A DNA stretch of 15,790 nucleotides from Planctomycetaceae bacterium (GCA_029259875.1 JAJDEK010000354.1:1-15790); one strand, 5' to 3'. Counted from the stretch's first letter, positions 6,075-15,169 are shown. The notes: generated from the letters alone by a model not told the origin. Numbers and translations: made by a program.

Positions 6075-9000
6075 TCAACTGGTGATTTTAGGGAAAAACG
6101 CTTCGCAGGCGAGTTCCTTGATTTTTGCAAGATCCAGTTTACCTGTTCCAAGTAGCGGAATTGATTCGACTTCCAGAAAACTATCACTGGATGGGATCCA
6201 GAGGTTGGGAAGATCTGCTTTGTCGATCTCTTTTAGAATGGCATCGACTGATATATTTAGAGGTTTATAGAGTACAATTATTCGTTCACCTTTTTTAGGA
6301 TCAGGAACCGACGTTACGGCAATTTGAACTTCAGGTTCATCCTCATTAGGGTCACTGACAATGTCTGTAATGATCTCTTCGATGCGAACATGAGGCACCA
6401 TTTCGCCTCCAATTTTTGAAAAGCGCGTTTGTCGTCCTGTGATCTTAATAAACCCGTCCTCATCAATCATGGCGAAGTCTCCGGTGTTGTACCAACCGTC
6501 GATGATCACTTCTGCTGTTTTTTCTGCATTATTCAAATAGCCTTTCATGACATTCGGGCCTTTAATGAATAGCAACCCTTCTTCTCCGTCAGGTAGATCC
6601 TGCATTGTTTCCGGATCTACGGTTTTCGCCATGACACAGGGAATGGCTCGACCAACAGTACCCGGTTTCGCGCTAATCTCATTCGGGTCTAGTTGTCTGC
6701 TGGGGGGAATATTGACAGCAGCGACAGGCGATAACTCTGTCGTGCCATAACCTTCTGTTGGAAAAAGACCGAATTTTTCTTCGAATTCTTTTGCCAGACT
6801 CTGAGGCAGTTTTTCCGCGCCCGTAATTACGATATCTAATGATTTAAATTGCTCCGGCGTACACCGCTTGAGGAAGTGTCTTAAAAACGTAGGAGTTGAT
6901 GTAAACAATGTGACTTCGTACTTTTCCACCATTTTTCCAACGGTACGTGCGTCGGTTGGGTTGAAGTGAAAACAGGCCCTCATATTTCGGAGAAACGGCA
7001 TCCAAAGCGAAATCGTGTATCCGAATGAATGAAAGAAGGGCAATATCCCCAGAATGCAGTCTTGCGAAGAGAGGTGCAGTAAATCATCGGCGGAATTGAT
7101 ATTGGAAACGATATTATGGTGCGTCAGCATCACTCCTTTGGGGGTTCCCGTTGATCCGGATGTAAAGATGACTGTACTCAATTCATCGGGGTCAACGTGT
7201 CTCAGTCCGATGAAGCGTTCGATGATCCAGGCTGGTACAAGAAATGCCTGGAACAGGCAGATGAGTTTGTCAAAGATCGAAGCTTTTAATTTTAACTCAT
7301 CCAACAGCACCACATTGGCGTCCATGTCGATCGGTTTCTTTTCCAGAAACTTCTGACTAGTCAGAACGGTTTTGATTCCAGCCTCTTTGATGCAGTAATT
7401 GATATCGCTGTCGGAAAGTGTGTAATTTAGATTGATGGGAACCCGAGCGGAGATGGCAAGGCTCGCATTGACAACACAGCCTCCTACCGAAGGCGGCAGT
7501 AGGACACCAATCATCTTTTCATCTTGTTTTAATACATGTTTATTAAGGAGCCGTCGCATTAATAGCGCCCCGGTGAGAACTTTTCCTCCCGAAAGCTCAA
7601 CTCCCGTTGAGTCTGCTATTTTTTGTTTGAATCGTCGATTTTTACATTTTCGAATAAACATTCTAGGTGGAATCATTTGATACGTCTTTCGAAAATTAGC
7701 CGCTTCAATACCAAGGTTTTGCACAACCTTTTGAACATGTTTTTCATTTTCAGGATGAAGTATAGGTTCTCCAAAGCGAATGGAAACCGGATAAGGCCAT
7801 CGTCGAGGCCATTTCCAGAAAAATTTTCCGCCATGAAAACTGAAGATACTTCCCCAAAGTTCATCGATATAGACTGGAATGACAGGTGCATTAGTCCCTT
7901 TGATGATTTTCATCAGACCAGATTGAAAAGGCTGTAAGTAACCTGATCGAGTTAATTTTCCTTCCGCAAAGATACAGACTAATTCTCCATCGTTAATAGC
8001 TTTTCGTGCTGATTTGATGGATGCCATCAGCGCTTTGGGACCATCATCAATATTGATAGGGATCGTGTTGTATAACTCTGTTAGCCATTTAACCCATGGA
8101 TTTTGAACATAGGTTGAGAATGCGATCATTCTGACCGGGCGGGATGAGGTGAGAATCAGGAAGATACCATCAAGCCAGGAAACATGATTGGCTACCAGGA
8201 GTGCACCTCCTTTTTTAGGCAGATTATCGTGTCCACATACGCGCAGTTTATAAATGGTTCGACTGACTAACCAGACGATAGATCGGATCGTCGCATTTGG
8301 AAGCAGTTTGAAAATATAGATGCCAACGGGAATGGTAAGTAAACCCAACACCATAAAAATCTGACTGGCTGACATTTCGAGGTATTTTTGCATCACAAAA
8401 AATACTCCCGAGGCAATGAGAATGAAAGTAAACGCCAGAAAGTTGGCTGCTGCCAGAATACTTCCACGCGTTTCGACGTCGCTACGGTGCTGGAGAAATG
8501 TTTCGAGAGGGATGTCAAATAATCCGGAACTGACACCGAGCAGGAACAGCCACAGTAGTGATAATAAATAATAGAACTGTGAATTGGTTTCCGCTCCGGG
8601 ATCTACACTACTGCCTGTGAAGAACAGTAACAGAGATGCGACAACAATACCGGCCGCTCCGATAGGCACAATTCCCAGTTCAATGCGTCCTGCAGACCAG
8701 ATTCCCGCCAGAATACTTCCTGCGGCGACTCCTAATACCAGGATTCCCAATAAGGGGCCAATATCTTTTTGCGAGAGTCCTAATTCGTGAATTCCATAGG
8801 TATCAACATTCATTTGCGCCATGGATGCTAGCATCCAGAAGAAGGCCACACCGAGTGCAGTCCTGAGTAAGGGGGTGCTACTGGAGAGCAACCGCCATTG
8901 GTGCCATGTTTCTTTAGCAGGATTAAAGGGAAAGACTCTCTCTGGAGCTGCAGAGGCCAGTTTGCGAATTTTCAGACTGACTAATGTTCCGAGTATTGCT

Positions 9001-9602
9001 ACACCGACCAAAGTGAATGCGGCAATGCTAATGCCTGAAAATGAGCCTGGCGCATTAAGATTGGGTTGTGTAACATGGAATAAATAATTTCCTGCGATAA
9101 ATCCCAAGGCAGAAGAGACCACAGTAATCAGTCCCATTAAACCATTGCCTTTTGAAAGGCGGTTATCGCGTAACATTTCGGGGATACTGCCGAATTTTGC
9201 AGGGCCAAACAGGGCACTTTGACAGCCCATTAAAGCCACGATAAAAAAGAGCAGGTAGATATTGCCGATCTGAATGGCCCAGATCCCTAAAACCATGATG
9301 AAGATTTCGGCGACTTTGCAGGCGACGATCACTGTACGTTTACTGAAGCGGTCAGCAAGGTAACCGGCCACGCTGGCAAGTAGTAAATATGGTAGAGTGA
9401 AACAGGCCAGACCCAGAGAAAGCGCTTCTGCATCTCCGATGATTGGTTTTCCAATAGGGATAATAAACCAACGAAACATATTGTCATTCATGGCACCCAG
9501 GAATTGAGTTCCCAGAAGTGCCAGAAATGATGTTGAGTTTAAAGTTCCTTTTTTGGGATCATTTTTCTGAGTATCTGTTTCTTCAGAGTTAATAGAATTC
9601 AT
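6075..9602 (-). CDS. LplT-like MFS / PlsC acyltransferase / acyl-ACP synthetase fusion (lysophospholipid repair, Aas-like)
   Basis: 1175 residues with three domains. Residues 24-435 are a 12-helix MFS transporter; the start ([11 protein letters not shown]) and Y81-L-A-D-R-F-S-K-R match the lysophospholipid flippase LplT. Residues 450-645 are a PlsC/AGPAT acyltransferase with the H-x4-D motif N472-H473-V-S-W-L-D478 and F545-A-E-G-K-L-T-R-S-G, closer to Aas than to PlsC FPEGTR. Residues 670-1175 are an ANL adenylating domain: P-loop S815-G-S-T-G-T-P-K-G, Y952-G-T-T-E, N1039-T-G-D1042, and catalytic Lys1155 in L-G-T-G-K. In E. coli, LplT imports lysophosphatidylethanolamine and Aas re-acylates it at the inner membrane; here all steps are on one chain. 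All motif residues seen are intact. The ATG at 9602 lacks a strong ribosome site. A possible leader ORF with strong Shine-Dalgarno sits just upstream. Neighbours do not belong to the pathway. Confidence 0.9.
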   Translation of the reverse strand: MNSINSEETDTQKNDPKKGTLNSTSFLALLGTQFLGAMNDNMFRWFIIPIGKPIIGDAEALSLGLACFTLPYLLLASVAGYLADRFSKRTVIVACKVAEIFIMVLGIWAIQIGNIYLLFFIVALMGCQSALFGPAKFGSIPEMLRDNRLSKGNGLMGLITVVSSALGFIAGNYLFHVTQPNLNAPGSFSGISIAAFTLVGVAILGTLVSLKIRKLASAAPERVFPFNPAKETWHQWRLLSSSTPLLRTALGVAFFWMLASMAQMNVDTYGIHELGLSQKDIGPLLGILVLGVAAGSILAGIWSAGRIELGIVPIGAAGIVVASLLLFFTGSSVDPGAETNSQFYYLLSLLWLFLLGVSSGLFDIPLETFLQHRSDVETRGSILAAANFLAFTFILIASGVFFVMQKYLEMSASQIFMVLGLLTIPVGIYIFKLLPNATIRSIVWLVSRTIYKLRVCGHDNLPKKGGALLVANHVSWLDGIFLILTSSRPVRMIAFSTYVQNPWVKWLTELYNTIPINIDDGPKALMASIKSARKAINDGELVCIFAEGKLTRSGYLQPFQSGLMKIIKGTNAPVIPVYIDELWGSIFSFHGGKFFWKWPRRWPYPVSIRFGEPILHPENEKHVQKVVQNLGIEAANFRKTYQMIPPRMFIRKCKNRRFKQKIADSTGVELSGGKVLTGALLMRRLLNKHVLKQDEKMIGVLLPPSVGGCVVNASLAISARVPINLNYTLSDSDINYCIKEAGIKTVLTSQKFLEKKPIDMDANVVLLDELKLKASIFDKLICLFQAFLVPAWIIERFIGLRHVDPDELSTVIFTSGSTGTPKGVMLTHHNIVSNINSADDLLHLSSQDCILGILPFFHSFGYTISLWMPFLRNMRACFHFNPTDARTVGKMVEKYEVTLFTSTPTFLRHFLKRCTPEQFKSLDIVITGAEKLPQSLAKEFEEKFGLFPTEGYGTTELSPVAAVNIPPSRQLDPNEISAKPGTVGRAIPCVMAKTVDPETMQDLPDGEEGLLFIKGPNVMKGYLNNAEKTAEVIIDGWYNTGDFAMIDEDGFIKITGRQTRFSKIGGEMVPHVRIEEIITDIVSDPNEDEPEVQIAVTSVPDPKKGERIIVLYKPLNISVDAILKEIDKADLPNLWIPSSDSFLEVESIPLLGTGKLDLAKIKELACEAFFPKITS

Positions 9603-9623
9603 ATTTTAACGAGATCCAGATAG

Positions 9624-9725
9624 TTAGTGTGCCGTTTTCAGAGTGTCCCCAAAATGAAGGGGTGTTTCTGGTTGGCTACTTTCAGAAAAGTCCATAGTCA
9701 GAAAAGTACAAAGAGGGACCGGCAA
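9624..9725 (-). CDS. Possible 33-residue leader ORF upstream of the lipid-repair fusion
   Basis: Read on the minus strand, a perfect AGGAGG (9734-9739) lies 8 nt before TTG (9723-9725), which opens 33 codons to TAA (9624-9626). The main gene starts 21 nt further on, in the same frame but after a second TAA. The peptide (M-P-V-P-L-C-T-F-L-T-M-D-F-S at its start) has no recognised domain. An internal ATG lies at codon 11. It could be a regulatory leader, a translational-coupling device, or chance; the strong ribosome site is the only real support. Confidence 0.3.
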   Translation of the reverse strand: MPVPLCTFLTMDFSESSQPETPLHFGDTLKTAH

Positions 9726-9788
9726 TGAAATTGCCTCCTTCATTGAAGGCGTTGAATGATTAAAATTATCACTTGAAATTTGCGATGA

Positions 9789-9817
9789 ATTATAAAACGG
9801 TCATACTATGCCAAAAA
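9789..9817 (-). promoter_or_regulatory. Candidate promoter of the lipid-repair fusion
   Basis: A perfect -10 hexamer TATAAT (plus-strand 9789-9794) has only a weak -35 (TTTTTG, 9812-9817) at a 17-bp spacing. It would start transcription near 9782, roughly 55 bp before the possible leader ORF. Confidence 0.4.
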
Positions 9818-9914
9818 GTATTTCTCTGTAAAGACTTAGATTCGAGCAGGCAGTAAGAATCTGTGAGAGAAAATGCTTTGGTGTATATCTGTGATGTGAT
9901 ACAGTGGGCGGGCC

Positions 9915-10889
9915 TTAAGGGATAAAGGTGTATTTCCCTGAATTCTTTTCGGCAAGTTCCCTGATGAGCTGTTCTCCTTCACGATTTCCCAGACAAATTC
10001 CGTTTACGACGACATTTTGATTGTAATGTGTTTTCTCAGCCACTTCGTTAAAAGCTCTGACAATCGACGGGTTGAATTGCCCATCGGTTAGAAAAAAAAT
10101 TGTGTCTGGTTGAAGACGAAGTGCCAATATGAGCGCCTGCAGTGGTTCTGTCGTTCCGATACCGGGTACTCTGGCAACCCAGGAAAGATATTTTTGCTTT
10201 GCCGCTGGAGTCGCTGGCTGGAGCTGTCTGGCAGGCATTGGTATCGCGAAATCACTGAAGAAAATGACGAAGAACTCTTGATTTTTGTCCATGGAGTGAA
10301 TTGCTTTTGCAAGTTCTAATTTGACTCGGCCCAGTCTGGTTTTTCCAACACTGTCGTGAGGAAAGTTCATGCTCTTTGACGAATCAACCACAAAGACGAT
10401 TTTTTTACTCTTGGGATTCATTCCAAAGAAATTACCACTTCCCAGCCCATTTCCAGCTCCAGGATAGGCATTGCCGATTGCAGAAGAGGTCAATACAGCA
10501 CCCACGATATCTGCTGCATTTTTGGTTGTGAGTGCATCTTCCTGTAGTGTTGTTTGTGGCAGTGGTCCTTCTAAAAGCGATGCGAGTGATTGGGAATCCG
10601 GTGCAGAATGAAGATCTGATACTGGTGGTAATTTTGAGAGTACCAGCGAACTTGAAGGGCTTTCTTTTTTATCTGTTACCACTTTTAATTCAAGAACCAC
10701 TGGTTGAACCATTTTTTGAGGAGCCCAACGCGTCTGAATTACAGTGTCGGACAATGATGACGACAAATCGGCCTCTTGTTTTATGACGATTGCTAATCCA
10801 CAAATGATAAGCAAATGGACCACAGTAGAAACACCGATACCACTATTCCAGTGAGATTGTAATCCAGAATGTGAAGGGGGCTTGTACAT
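9915..10889 (-). CDS. Membrane-anchored VWA-domain protein with TonB/TolA-like N-terminal helix
   Basis: 324 residues. One transmembrane helix at about 18-36 follows a short cytoplasmic start, so the rest should be periplasmic. Residues 40-160 are a low-complexity linker rich in Ser, Pro and Leu with a Gly-rich end. Residues 161-324 form a von Willebrand factor A domain with a complete MIDAS metal site: D169-S-S171-K-S173, a Thr in G-I-G-T246-T247-E-P, and D269 in F-F-L-T-D-G-Q-F. MIDAS domains bind Mg2+ and protein partners. The helix carries S21-x3-H25, the same spacing as the Ser/His pair in the TonB and TolA helices that contacts ExbB/D or TolQ/R. No ExbBD genes are in the window. The gene is on the same strand as the lipid-repair fusion but 312 bp upstream, so co-transcription is doubtful. 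The partner and role are unknown. Confidence 0.85.
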   Translation of the reverse strand: MYKPPSHSGLQSHWNSGIGVSTVVHLLIICGLAIVIKQEADLSSSLSDTVIQTRWAPQKMVQPVVLELKVVTDKKESPSSSLVLSKLPPVSDLHSAPDSQSLASLLEGPLPQTTLQEDALTTKNAADIVGAVLTSSAIGNAYPGAGNGLGSGNFFGMNPKSKKIVFVVDSSKSMNFPHDSVGKTRLGRVKLELAKAIHSMDKNQEFFVIFFSDFAIPMPARQLQPATPAAKQKYLSWVARVPGIGTTEPLQALILALRLQPDTIFFLTDGQFNPSIVRAFNEVAEKTHYNQNVVVNGICLGNREGEQLIRELAEKNSGKYTFIP

Positions 10890-11103
10890 GAATTTCTCTT
10901 GAGGAAGTCGATCAAAAGCGAGCCCTTTAAAAAGGCCTTCGGTTTTGTCACCTCTGTTATTCTAGCGTCGAATTGCAGGAAACGACAGAAGGAAATGTAT
11001 TGCTGGGACTGTTCTGCAGGATCATTCTCTACAGAAAAGTGCCAGGAATCGGTGGGATTCCCTCCAAAGGGCAAAAAACTACTAGAGATAAATACTTGTT
11101 CCG

Positions 11104-11109
11104 TATAAT
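11104..11109 (+). promoter_or_regulatory. Candidate -10 element upstream of the DCC-family gene
   Basis: A perfect TATAAT lies about 77 bp before the ATG at 11186. No good -35 is present at the expected distance, so this is tentative. The surrounding 10890-11185 interval shows no gene. Confidence 0.3.
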
Positions 11110-11185
11110 ATTAGGTGATGTAGGTGATATCGAATTCAAATCCAGGCTCTTTTCAACTTATTTCAAGGTTTAAATACGAAATCAG

Positions 11186-11701
11186 ATGAATGAATCAGTG
11201 GCCGTAGATCAGACTGTTCAGGTAGCTTCTTCTGAATTGCCTCGAAGCGGTGCTTCTCCGGGCGAGTATCAAGCGGAGTCCAGCGAAAAGAGCCTCGTGA
11301 TAGACAAGCCCATTCTGTTTTTTGATGGTATTTGTGGTCTCTGTAACTCCAGTGTTGATTTTGCCATCGTCAGAGATAAGAACGCGCGAGTCTTCTATTC
11401 TCCTTTACAGGGTGAAACGGCAAAACAGCTACTAAGTGAAGAAGATATTCAGCATGTTGACACAGTCGTCTTCCGTCCCGCAGATGGGAGTCATCTCTAC
11501 CGACGTTCGGCTGCTGTCGTCAGATTATTATGGTTAATGACATTTCCCTGGAACTTTTGTGGATCGATTCTGTGGTGCATACCACTACCGATCAGAGATC
11601 TTGGTTACCGCTTGATTGCTGGGTCGAGATATCGGCTTTTTGGCAAACATGAAACCTGTCGCATACCAACCCCGGAAGAGCGTACTCGCTTTTTACCTTG
11701 A
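11186..11701 (+). CDS. DCC-family thiol-disulfide oxidoreductase-like protein (DUF393)
   Basis: 171 residues. The family signature D47-G-I-C50-G-L-C53-N directly follows the hydrophobic strand P-I-L-F-F, as in YuxK-type DUF393 proteins with a predicted thioredoxin-like fold and a C-x2-C redox pair. The core runs to about residue 166: F-Y-S-P-L-Q-G-E, then the D-T-V-V-F segment, R-R-S-A-A-V-V-R-L-L and Y-R-L-I-A-G-S-R-Y-R-L-F-G. An extra polar segment of about 38 residues precedes the core and is probably disordered. A downstream start is possible, but no better ribosome site is seen. The physiological substrate of this family is not established. The sulfatase begins 37 bp downstream on the same strand, so the two may be co-transcribed, but no functional link is evident. 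Confidence 0.88.
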   Translation: MNESVAVDQTVQVASSELPRSGASPGEYQAESSEKSLVIDKPILFFDGICGLCNSSVDFAIVRDKNARVFYSPLQGETAKQLLSEEDIQHVDTVVFRPADGSHLYRRSAAVVRLLWLMTFPWNFCGSILWCIPLPIRDLGYRLIAGSRYRLFGKHETCRIPTPEERTRFLP

Positions 11702-11738
11702 AACATATAAATAAGTTATCGTTGACCAAGAGATTACT

Positions 11739-13124
11739 ATGAGATTGATGCCGTTCACAATAATGCTTTTCACATTACTGGTTTTGAATAGTCAGTTATC
11801 GAATTTATTTGCAGCAAAGCAGCCTGCAGAGAGGCCGAATTTTATCGTCTTCATTGCGGATGACATGGCCTGGGATGACTGCGGCGCTTATGGACATTCT
11901 AAAATCCAGACGCCAAATTTGGATCAGTTAGCCTTGGATGGCATGAAGTTCAATCATGCTTACTTGACTTGCAGTTCCTGTAGTCCGAGTCGTGCGAGTA
12001 TTATCACAGGTCGTTATCCTCACAATACGGGAGCGCACCAACTGCATCTTCCTTTGCCAGAAAGTCAGGTGACTTTTGTTGAGAAATTAAAAGAGGCAGG
12101 CTACTACACTGCTTCTGCCGGCAAGTGGCATCTGGGGAAACCGACAGAAGCGAAATTTAACCATGTGACAACCAAACTCAATGAGTGGGTTCCGACGCTT
12201 CAGCAGCGACCGAAAGACAAACCGTTTTTTATGTGGTTTGCTTTTACTGATCCCCATCGGCCCTACGAGCGAAATATTATAGAGCGGCCTCACACAAATG
12301 AGGATGTCATCGTGCCTCCCTATCTGCCGGATACTCCTGAAGTGAGACATGATCTGGCGCTTTACTACGACGAAATTTCCAGATTAGATGGTGTTGTCGG
12401 GCGCGTGCGTGAAGAATTGAAGAATCAGAGTGTGGCCTCTAATACTGTGATTATTTTTCTGAGTGATAACGGTCGCCCGTTCCCTCGTTGTAAAACGACC
12501 GTCTATGATAGCGGGATTAGGACTCCCTGGATTGTAACCTGGCCTAAACAAATTAAGCCAAAAGCAGTTTGTGATTCCTTGGTTAGTTCGGTTGATTTGG
12601 CTCCCACCATTCTTGATCTGGCTGGCTTACCCGCTGATGAGACATTTCAGGGTGAAAGTTTCAAATCATTACTGCAAAATCCACGTGGTTCAACCCGTAC
12701 TCATGTCTTTGCCGAACATAATTGGCATGATTTTGAGGATTTTGGTCGTGCAGTTCGTACTCCCCAATATAAATACATCAGAAATTTTTATACCGATATT
12801 CCTGGAACGCCTCCTGCAGATGCGGTACGCAGTGAGTCGTTTATTAAGATGCGTCAATTGCGAGATGAAAATAAGTTAACCAAAGACCAAAAAAGTTGCT
12901 TTTTAAGTCCCCGCGCGGCAGAGGAACTCTATGATGTGAAAGCAGATCCTCATGAGTTGAATAATCTGGCAGGTCAAAAAGATTACCAAAAAATTCAACA
13001 GGAATTACGCGCGGTCCTCGATCAGTGGCAAGCTGAAACCCATGACCGGCTTCCAAGGAATCGACGACCAGATGAGTTTCACCGTGAAACAGGTGAAAGG
13101 TTGCCGGCTTTCAAAAAGAAATAG
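11739..13124 (+). CDS. Secreted Cys-type sulfatase, sulfamidase-like
   Basis: 461 residues. A signal peptide (about 1-26; hydrophobic core 5-24, cut near F-A-A) sends it to the periplasm or outside. The alkaline-phosphatase-like sulfatase fold is shown by metal ligands D41-D42 in F-I-A-D-D, the modification motif C81-S-P-S-R-A-S-I-I-T-G-R, K129 in G-K-W-H-L-G, and D243-N244 in L-S-D-N-G. C81 should become formylglycine through a maturase encoded elsewhere. The S-S-C-S-P-S-R context with P-H-N-T-G-A-H-Q-L-H and the F-T-D-P-H-R-P-Y segment resemble N-sulfoglucosamine sulfohydrolases more than arylsulfatase A; the actual substrate is unknown. Planctomycetes carry many sulfatases for marine sulfated polysaccharides. 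The C-terminal part (R339-T-P-Q-Y-K-Y-I, L397-Y-D-V-K-A-D-P-H-E-L-N-N-L) is complete. The ribosome site is weak. Confidence 0.92.
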   Translation: MRLMPFTIMLFTLLVLNSQLSNLFAAKQPAERPNFIVFIADDMAWDDCGAYGHSKIQTPNLDQLALDGMKFNHAYLTCSSCSPSRASIITGRYPHNTGAHQLHLPLPESQVTFVEKLKEAGYYTASAGKWHLGKPTEAKFNHVTTKLNEWVPTLQQRPKDKPFFMWFAFTDPHRPYERNIIERPHTNEDVIVPPYLPDTPEVRHDLALYYDEISRLDGVVGRVREELKNQSVASNTVIIFLSDNGRPFPRCKTTVYDSGIRTPWIVTWPKQIKPKAVCDSLVSSVDLAPTILDLAGLPADETFQGESFKSLLQNPRGSTRTHVFAEHNWHDFEDFGRAVRTPQYKYIRNFYTDIPGTPPADAVRSESFIKMRQLRDENKLTKDQKSCFLSPRAAEELYDVKADPHELNNLAGQKDYQKIQQELRAVLDQWQAETHDRLPRNRRPDEFHRETGERLPAFKKK

Positions 13125-13224
13125 AGACGGCTAAAAAAGCCCTCTGACGAAAATTTTTGAAACGCATCCCCATTTTGCCGAGTAATGCAGTTAGGAAAAC
13201 TCGTATTTTTAAGGTGAAAGAAGA

Positions 13225-13500
13225 ATGGTCTCCTCAATCGATACTCATGTTGCGACAGAAACGGATTCGTCTAAACCGACTGTTGTCCAAAAAATGGGAG
13301 TTTGCCTGCTGTGCTTTACTTCCTTTCTGTTGCTGTATTTGATTATGGCTGGCCCACTGGTTTGGGTAGAAGATAAAATGAAATTCAGCCCATTCACAAG
13401 ATCTGTCGAGACAGTTTACGCGCCTCTGGTTTTGGTTGTGAAATCTGATATGAAACCTGCGTCGAGTATGATTAAAGCCTACGTAGGACTCTTCAAATAG
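13225..13500 (+). CDS. Small membrane protein of unknown function, paired with the PQQ-propeller gene
   Basis: 91 residues. A polar N-terminus is followed by one strong transmembrane helix at about 24-45 (G-V-C-L-L-C-F-T-S-F-L-L-L-Y) and a shorter hydrophobic segment near 65-73 (V-Y-A-P-L-V-L-V-V). AAGGTG and a purine-rich GAAAGAAG precede the ATG. The overlapping ORF at 13157-13342 in another frame is less likely, because this frame has the better ribosome site and a coherent membrane helix. The gene ends 16 bp before the PQQ-propeller gene and is almost certainly in the same transcript. I do not recognise a named family. It may be an accessory subunit of the downstream anchored protein. Confidence 0.7.
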   Translation: MVSSIDTHVATETDSSKPTVVQKMGVCLLCFTSFLLLYLIMAGPLVWVEDKMKFSPFTRSVETVYAPLVLVVKSDMKPASSMIKAYVGLFK

Positions 13501-13516
13501 TAAATCGGAGCGAGTT

Positions 13517-15169
13517 ATGGAGGGCAGTGAAACAGAAGTGCAGGGCGTTGAAGAATCTCATCAAGCTTCGCCTCAGCCAATACCAATACGGAAACTAAGG
13601 TGGAAGTGGGGACTGGCAATTTTATTCGCTGGTATTGGCTTTACTATTTATCAGTGGTTTCAGTTAGCCCCGGATCGAACGTATCAGGTGTTTGCCGTCT
13701 ACGGTGGGATTCGAAATATATTTCTTGGATTGCTGATCTGGTGGTTGTTCATTTCCGGTGTTTCCTGGAAAGCACGTTTCAAAGGTTTGCTGGGGACAGT
13801 TCTCGTTTTTGTGCTATTCTTTTCACTGTTAAGAGTGGAAAGTTTTGAAGGAGACATGGTCCCTCGTTTTCAATTTCGTTTTTTGCCAACAGCAGAACAG
13901 CGGGCAAAAAAATACTTTGAGCAAGCAGCGAAAACTCCAGAAGAAACAAACGAAGTTTCACAGTCACTCGAAGTTTCACCTGGAGATTGGCCCGCCTATC
14001 GGGGAACCGAACGCGATGGCATTGTACGGGATCAAAAAATCAGAACTGATTGGGATGTGCAGCCTCCCGAATTGCTTTGGAAGCATCCAATTGGTTCCGG
14101 CTGGGGATCATTTGCGATTGTAGGTGACCGTGCTTTTACGCAGGAACAGCGTGGTGAAGAGGAAACGGTGGTTTGCTATGACGCGTTGTCAGGCAAGCAG
14201 ATTTGGACTCATCACGATGATGTGCGATTTACAGAAGTTTTAGGAGGCCCTGGTCCTCGGGCGACGCCTACATTTCATTCTGGTCTGATTTATTCAATGG
14301 GGGCGACTGGAATTCTCAACTGTTTAAATGCGATTACAGGTGAACTCGTTTGGTCAAAAAGTCTTCTGGAAGAAGGCAAATCAGTAAACCTTCAATGGGC
14401 AATGTCCGGATCACCGCTGATTTGGGAAGATCTCGTGATTGTGAATCCGGGGATTCCGCAAGATACATCTGAGTTGAAGCCCCATTCCGTCATTGCTTTT
14501 AATCGACTGACAGGTGAAGAGATCTGGTCTGGTGGATCACACAAATCGAGTTATAGTTCTCCACAGCTTTCACTTTTGAATGGAGAACCGGAATTGTTGG
14601 TTTTTCATTCTAAGGGCTTGGAAAGTTTCACGCCCCAAGAAGGAAAGTCGCTTTGGTTTTATCCATGGACCAATCAAGCGGGGGTCAATGCGGCGCAGCC
14701 CATTATGATTGGCGCATCCTCTGTTTTTCTGGGAGCAGGTTATGGAGCCGGCTCAGCACGGATTACAATTAATGATTCGGAACAGGGAGCTGAATCAGAG
14801 GTTGTTGAAGACTGGAAAAGTAAGAGCTTAAAGCTCAAATTTAATTCGGCTGTCGTACTAGATGGTTTCGTGTATGGATTGGATGAAGGGGTGCTGACCT
14901 GCTTAAATTTGGAGACAGGAAAAAGAGCCTGGAAAAGAGGTCGCTACGGTTATGGGCAGATGATTCTGGTCGATGAGAACCTTCTGATTCTGGCAGAAGA
15001 TGGTCGTGTTGAACTTGTGAAAGCAGATCCTGAAAAATACTTACAGATCGCTGCCTTTCAGGCCATCGAAGGGCAAACCTGGAATCATCCGGCATTGGCT
15101 CAAGGCAAACTCTTCGTTCGAAATGGTGAAGAGGCCGCCTGTTACGATATTTCTATCCCCTCCGAATAG
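13517..15169 (+). CDS. Membrane-anchored PQQ-like beta-propeller protein
   Basis: 550 residues. After a 28-residue cytoplasmic stretch there are three predicted membrane helices (about 31-48, 66-84 and 88-106), then a charged helical linker (about 122-150), then a large propeller domain (about 155-545). Propeller signs are G-D-W-P-A-Y-R-G-x-x-R-D-G at its start and repeated blades of the form [AV]-L-D/N-A-x-[ST]-G-[KE]-x-[IL]-W (C-Y-D-A-L-S-G-K-Q-I-W, L-N-A-I-T-G-E-L-V-W, F-N-R-L-T-G-E-E-I-W, L-N-L-E-T-G-K-R-A-W). These PQQ_2/BamB-like repeats usually form protein-interaction propellers. No quinoprotein dehydrogenase active site was recognised, so no enzymatic function is claimed. GGAG lies 7 nt before the ATG. 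Such pyrrolo-quinoline repeat proteins are numerous in planctomycetes and of unknown role. Confidence 0.88.
   Translation: MEGSETEVQGVEESHQASPQPIPIRKLRWKWGLAILFAGIGFTIYQWFQLAPDRTYQVFAVYGGIRNIFLGLLIWWLFISGVSWKARFKGLLGTVLVFVLFFSLLRVESFEGDMVPRFQFRFLPTAEQRAKKYFEQAAKTPEETNEVSQSLEVSPGDWPAYRGTERDGIVRDQKIRTDWDVQPPELLWKHPIGSGWGSFAIVGDRAFTQEQRGEEETVVCYDALSGKQIWTHHDDVRFTEVLGGPGPRATPTFHSGLIYSMGATGILNCLNAITGELVWSKSLLEEGKSVNLQWAMSGSPLIWEDLVIVNPGIPQDTSELKPHSVIAFNRLTGEEIWSGGSHKSSYSSPQLSLLNGEPELLVFHSKGLESFTPQEGKSLWFYPWTNQAGVNAAQPIMIGASSVFLGAGYGAGSARITINDSEQGAESEVVEDWKSKSLKLKFNSAVVLDGFVYGLDEGVLTCLNLETGKRAWKRGRYGYGQMILVDENLLILAEDGRVELVKADPEKYLQIAAFQAIEGQTWNHPALAQGKLFVRNGEEAACYDISIPSE

Larger units (their letters stand above)
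9603..9914. other. Intergenic region between the VWA gene and the lipid-repair fusion
   Basis: This 312-bp gap contains the candidate promoter and leader ORF described separately, a direct repeat TCAGAAAAGT (9682-9691 and 9698-9707), and a small hairpin GGCAAT-GAA-ATTGCC at 9721-9735 that overlaps the leader start. No terminator for the VWA gene is recognisable. Confidence 0.5.

Noticed and set aside
9721..9735. Hairpin GGCAAT-GAA-ATTGCC as a terminator
   Set aside because: No T-run on either strand; it overlaps the leader start instead.
13125..13140. GGCT-A-rich-AGCC hairpin after the sulfatase as a terminator
   Set aside because: Only a 4-bp stem and no T-run on the plus strand.
13157..13342. 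Overlapping 61-codon ORF ahead of the PQQ gene
   Set aside because: Basic, incoherent composition; the 13225 frame has a better ribosome site and a clear membrane helix.
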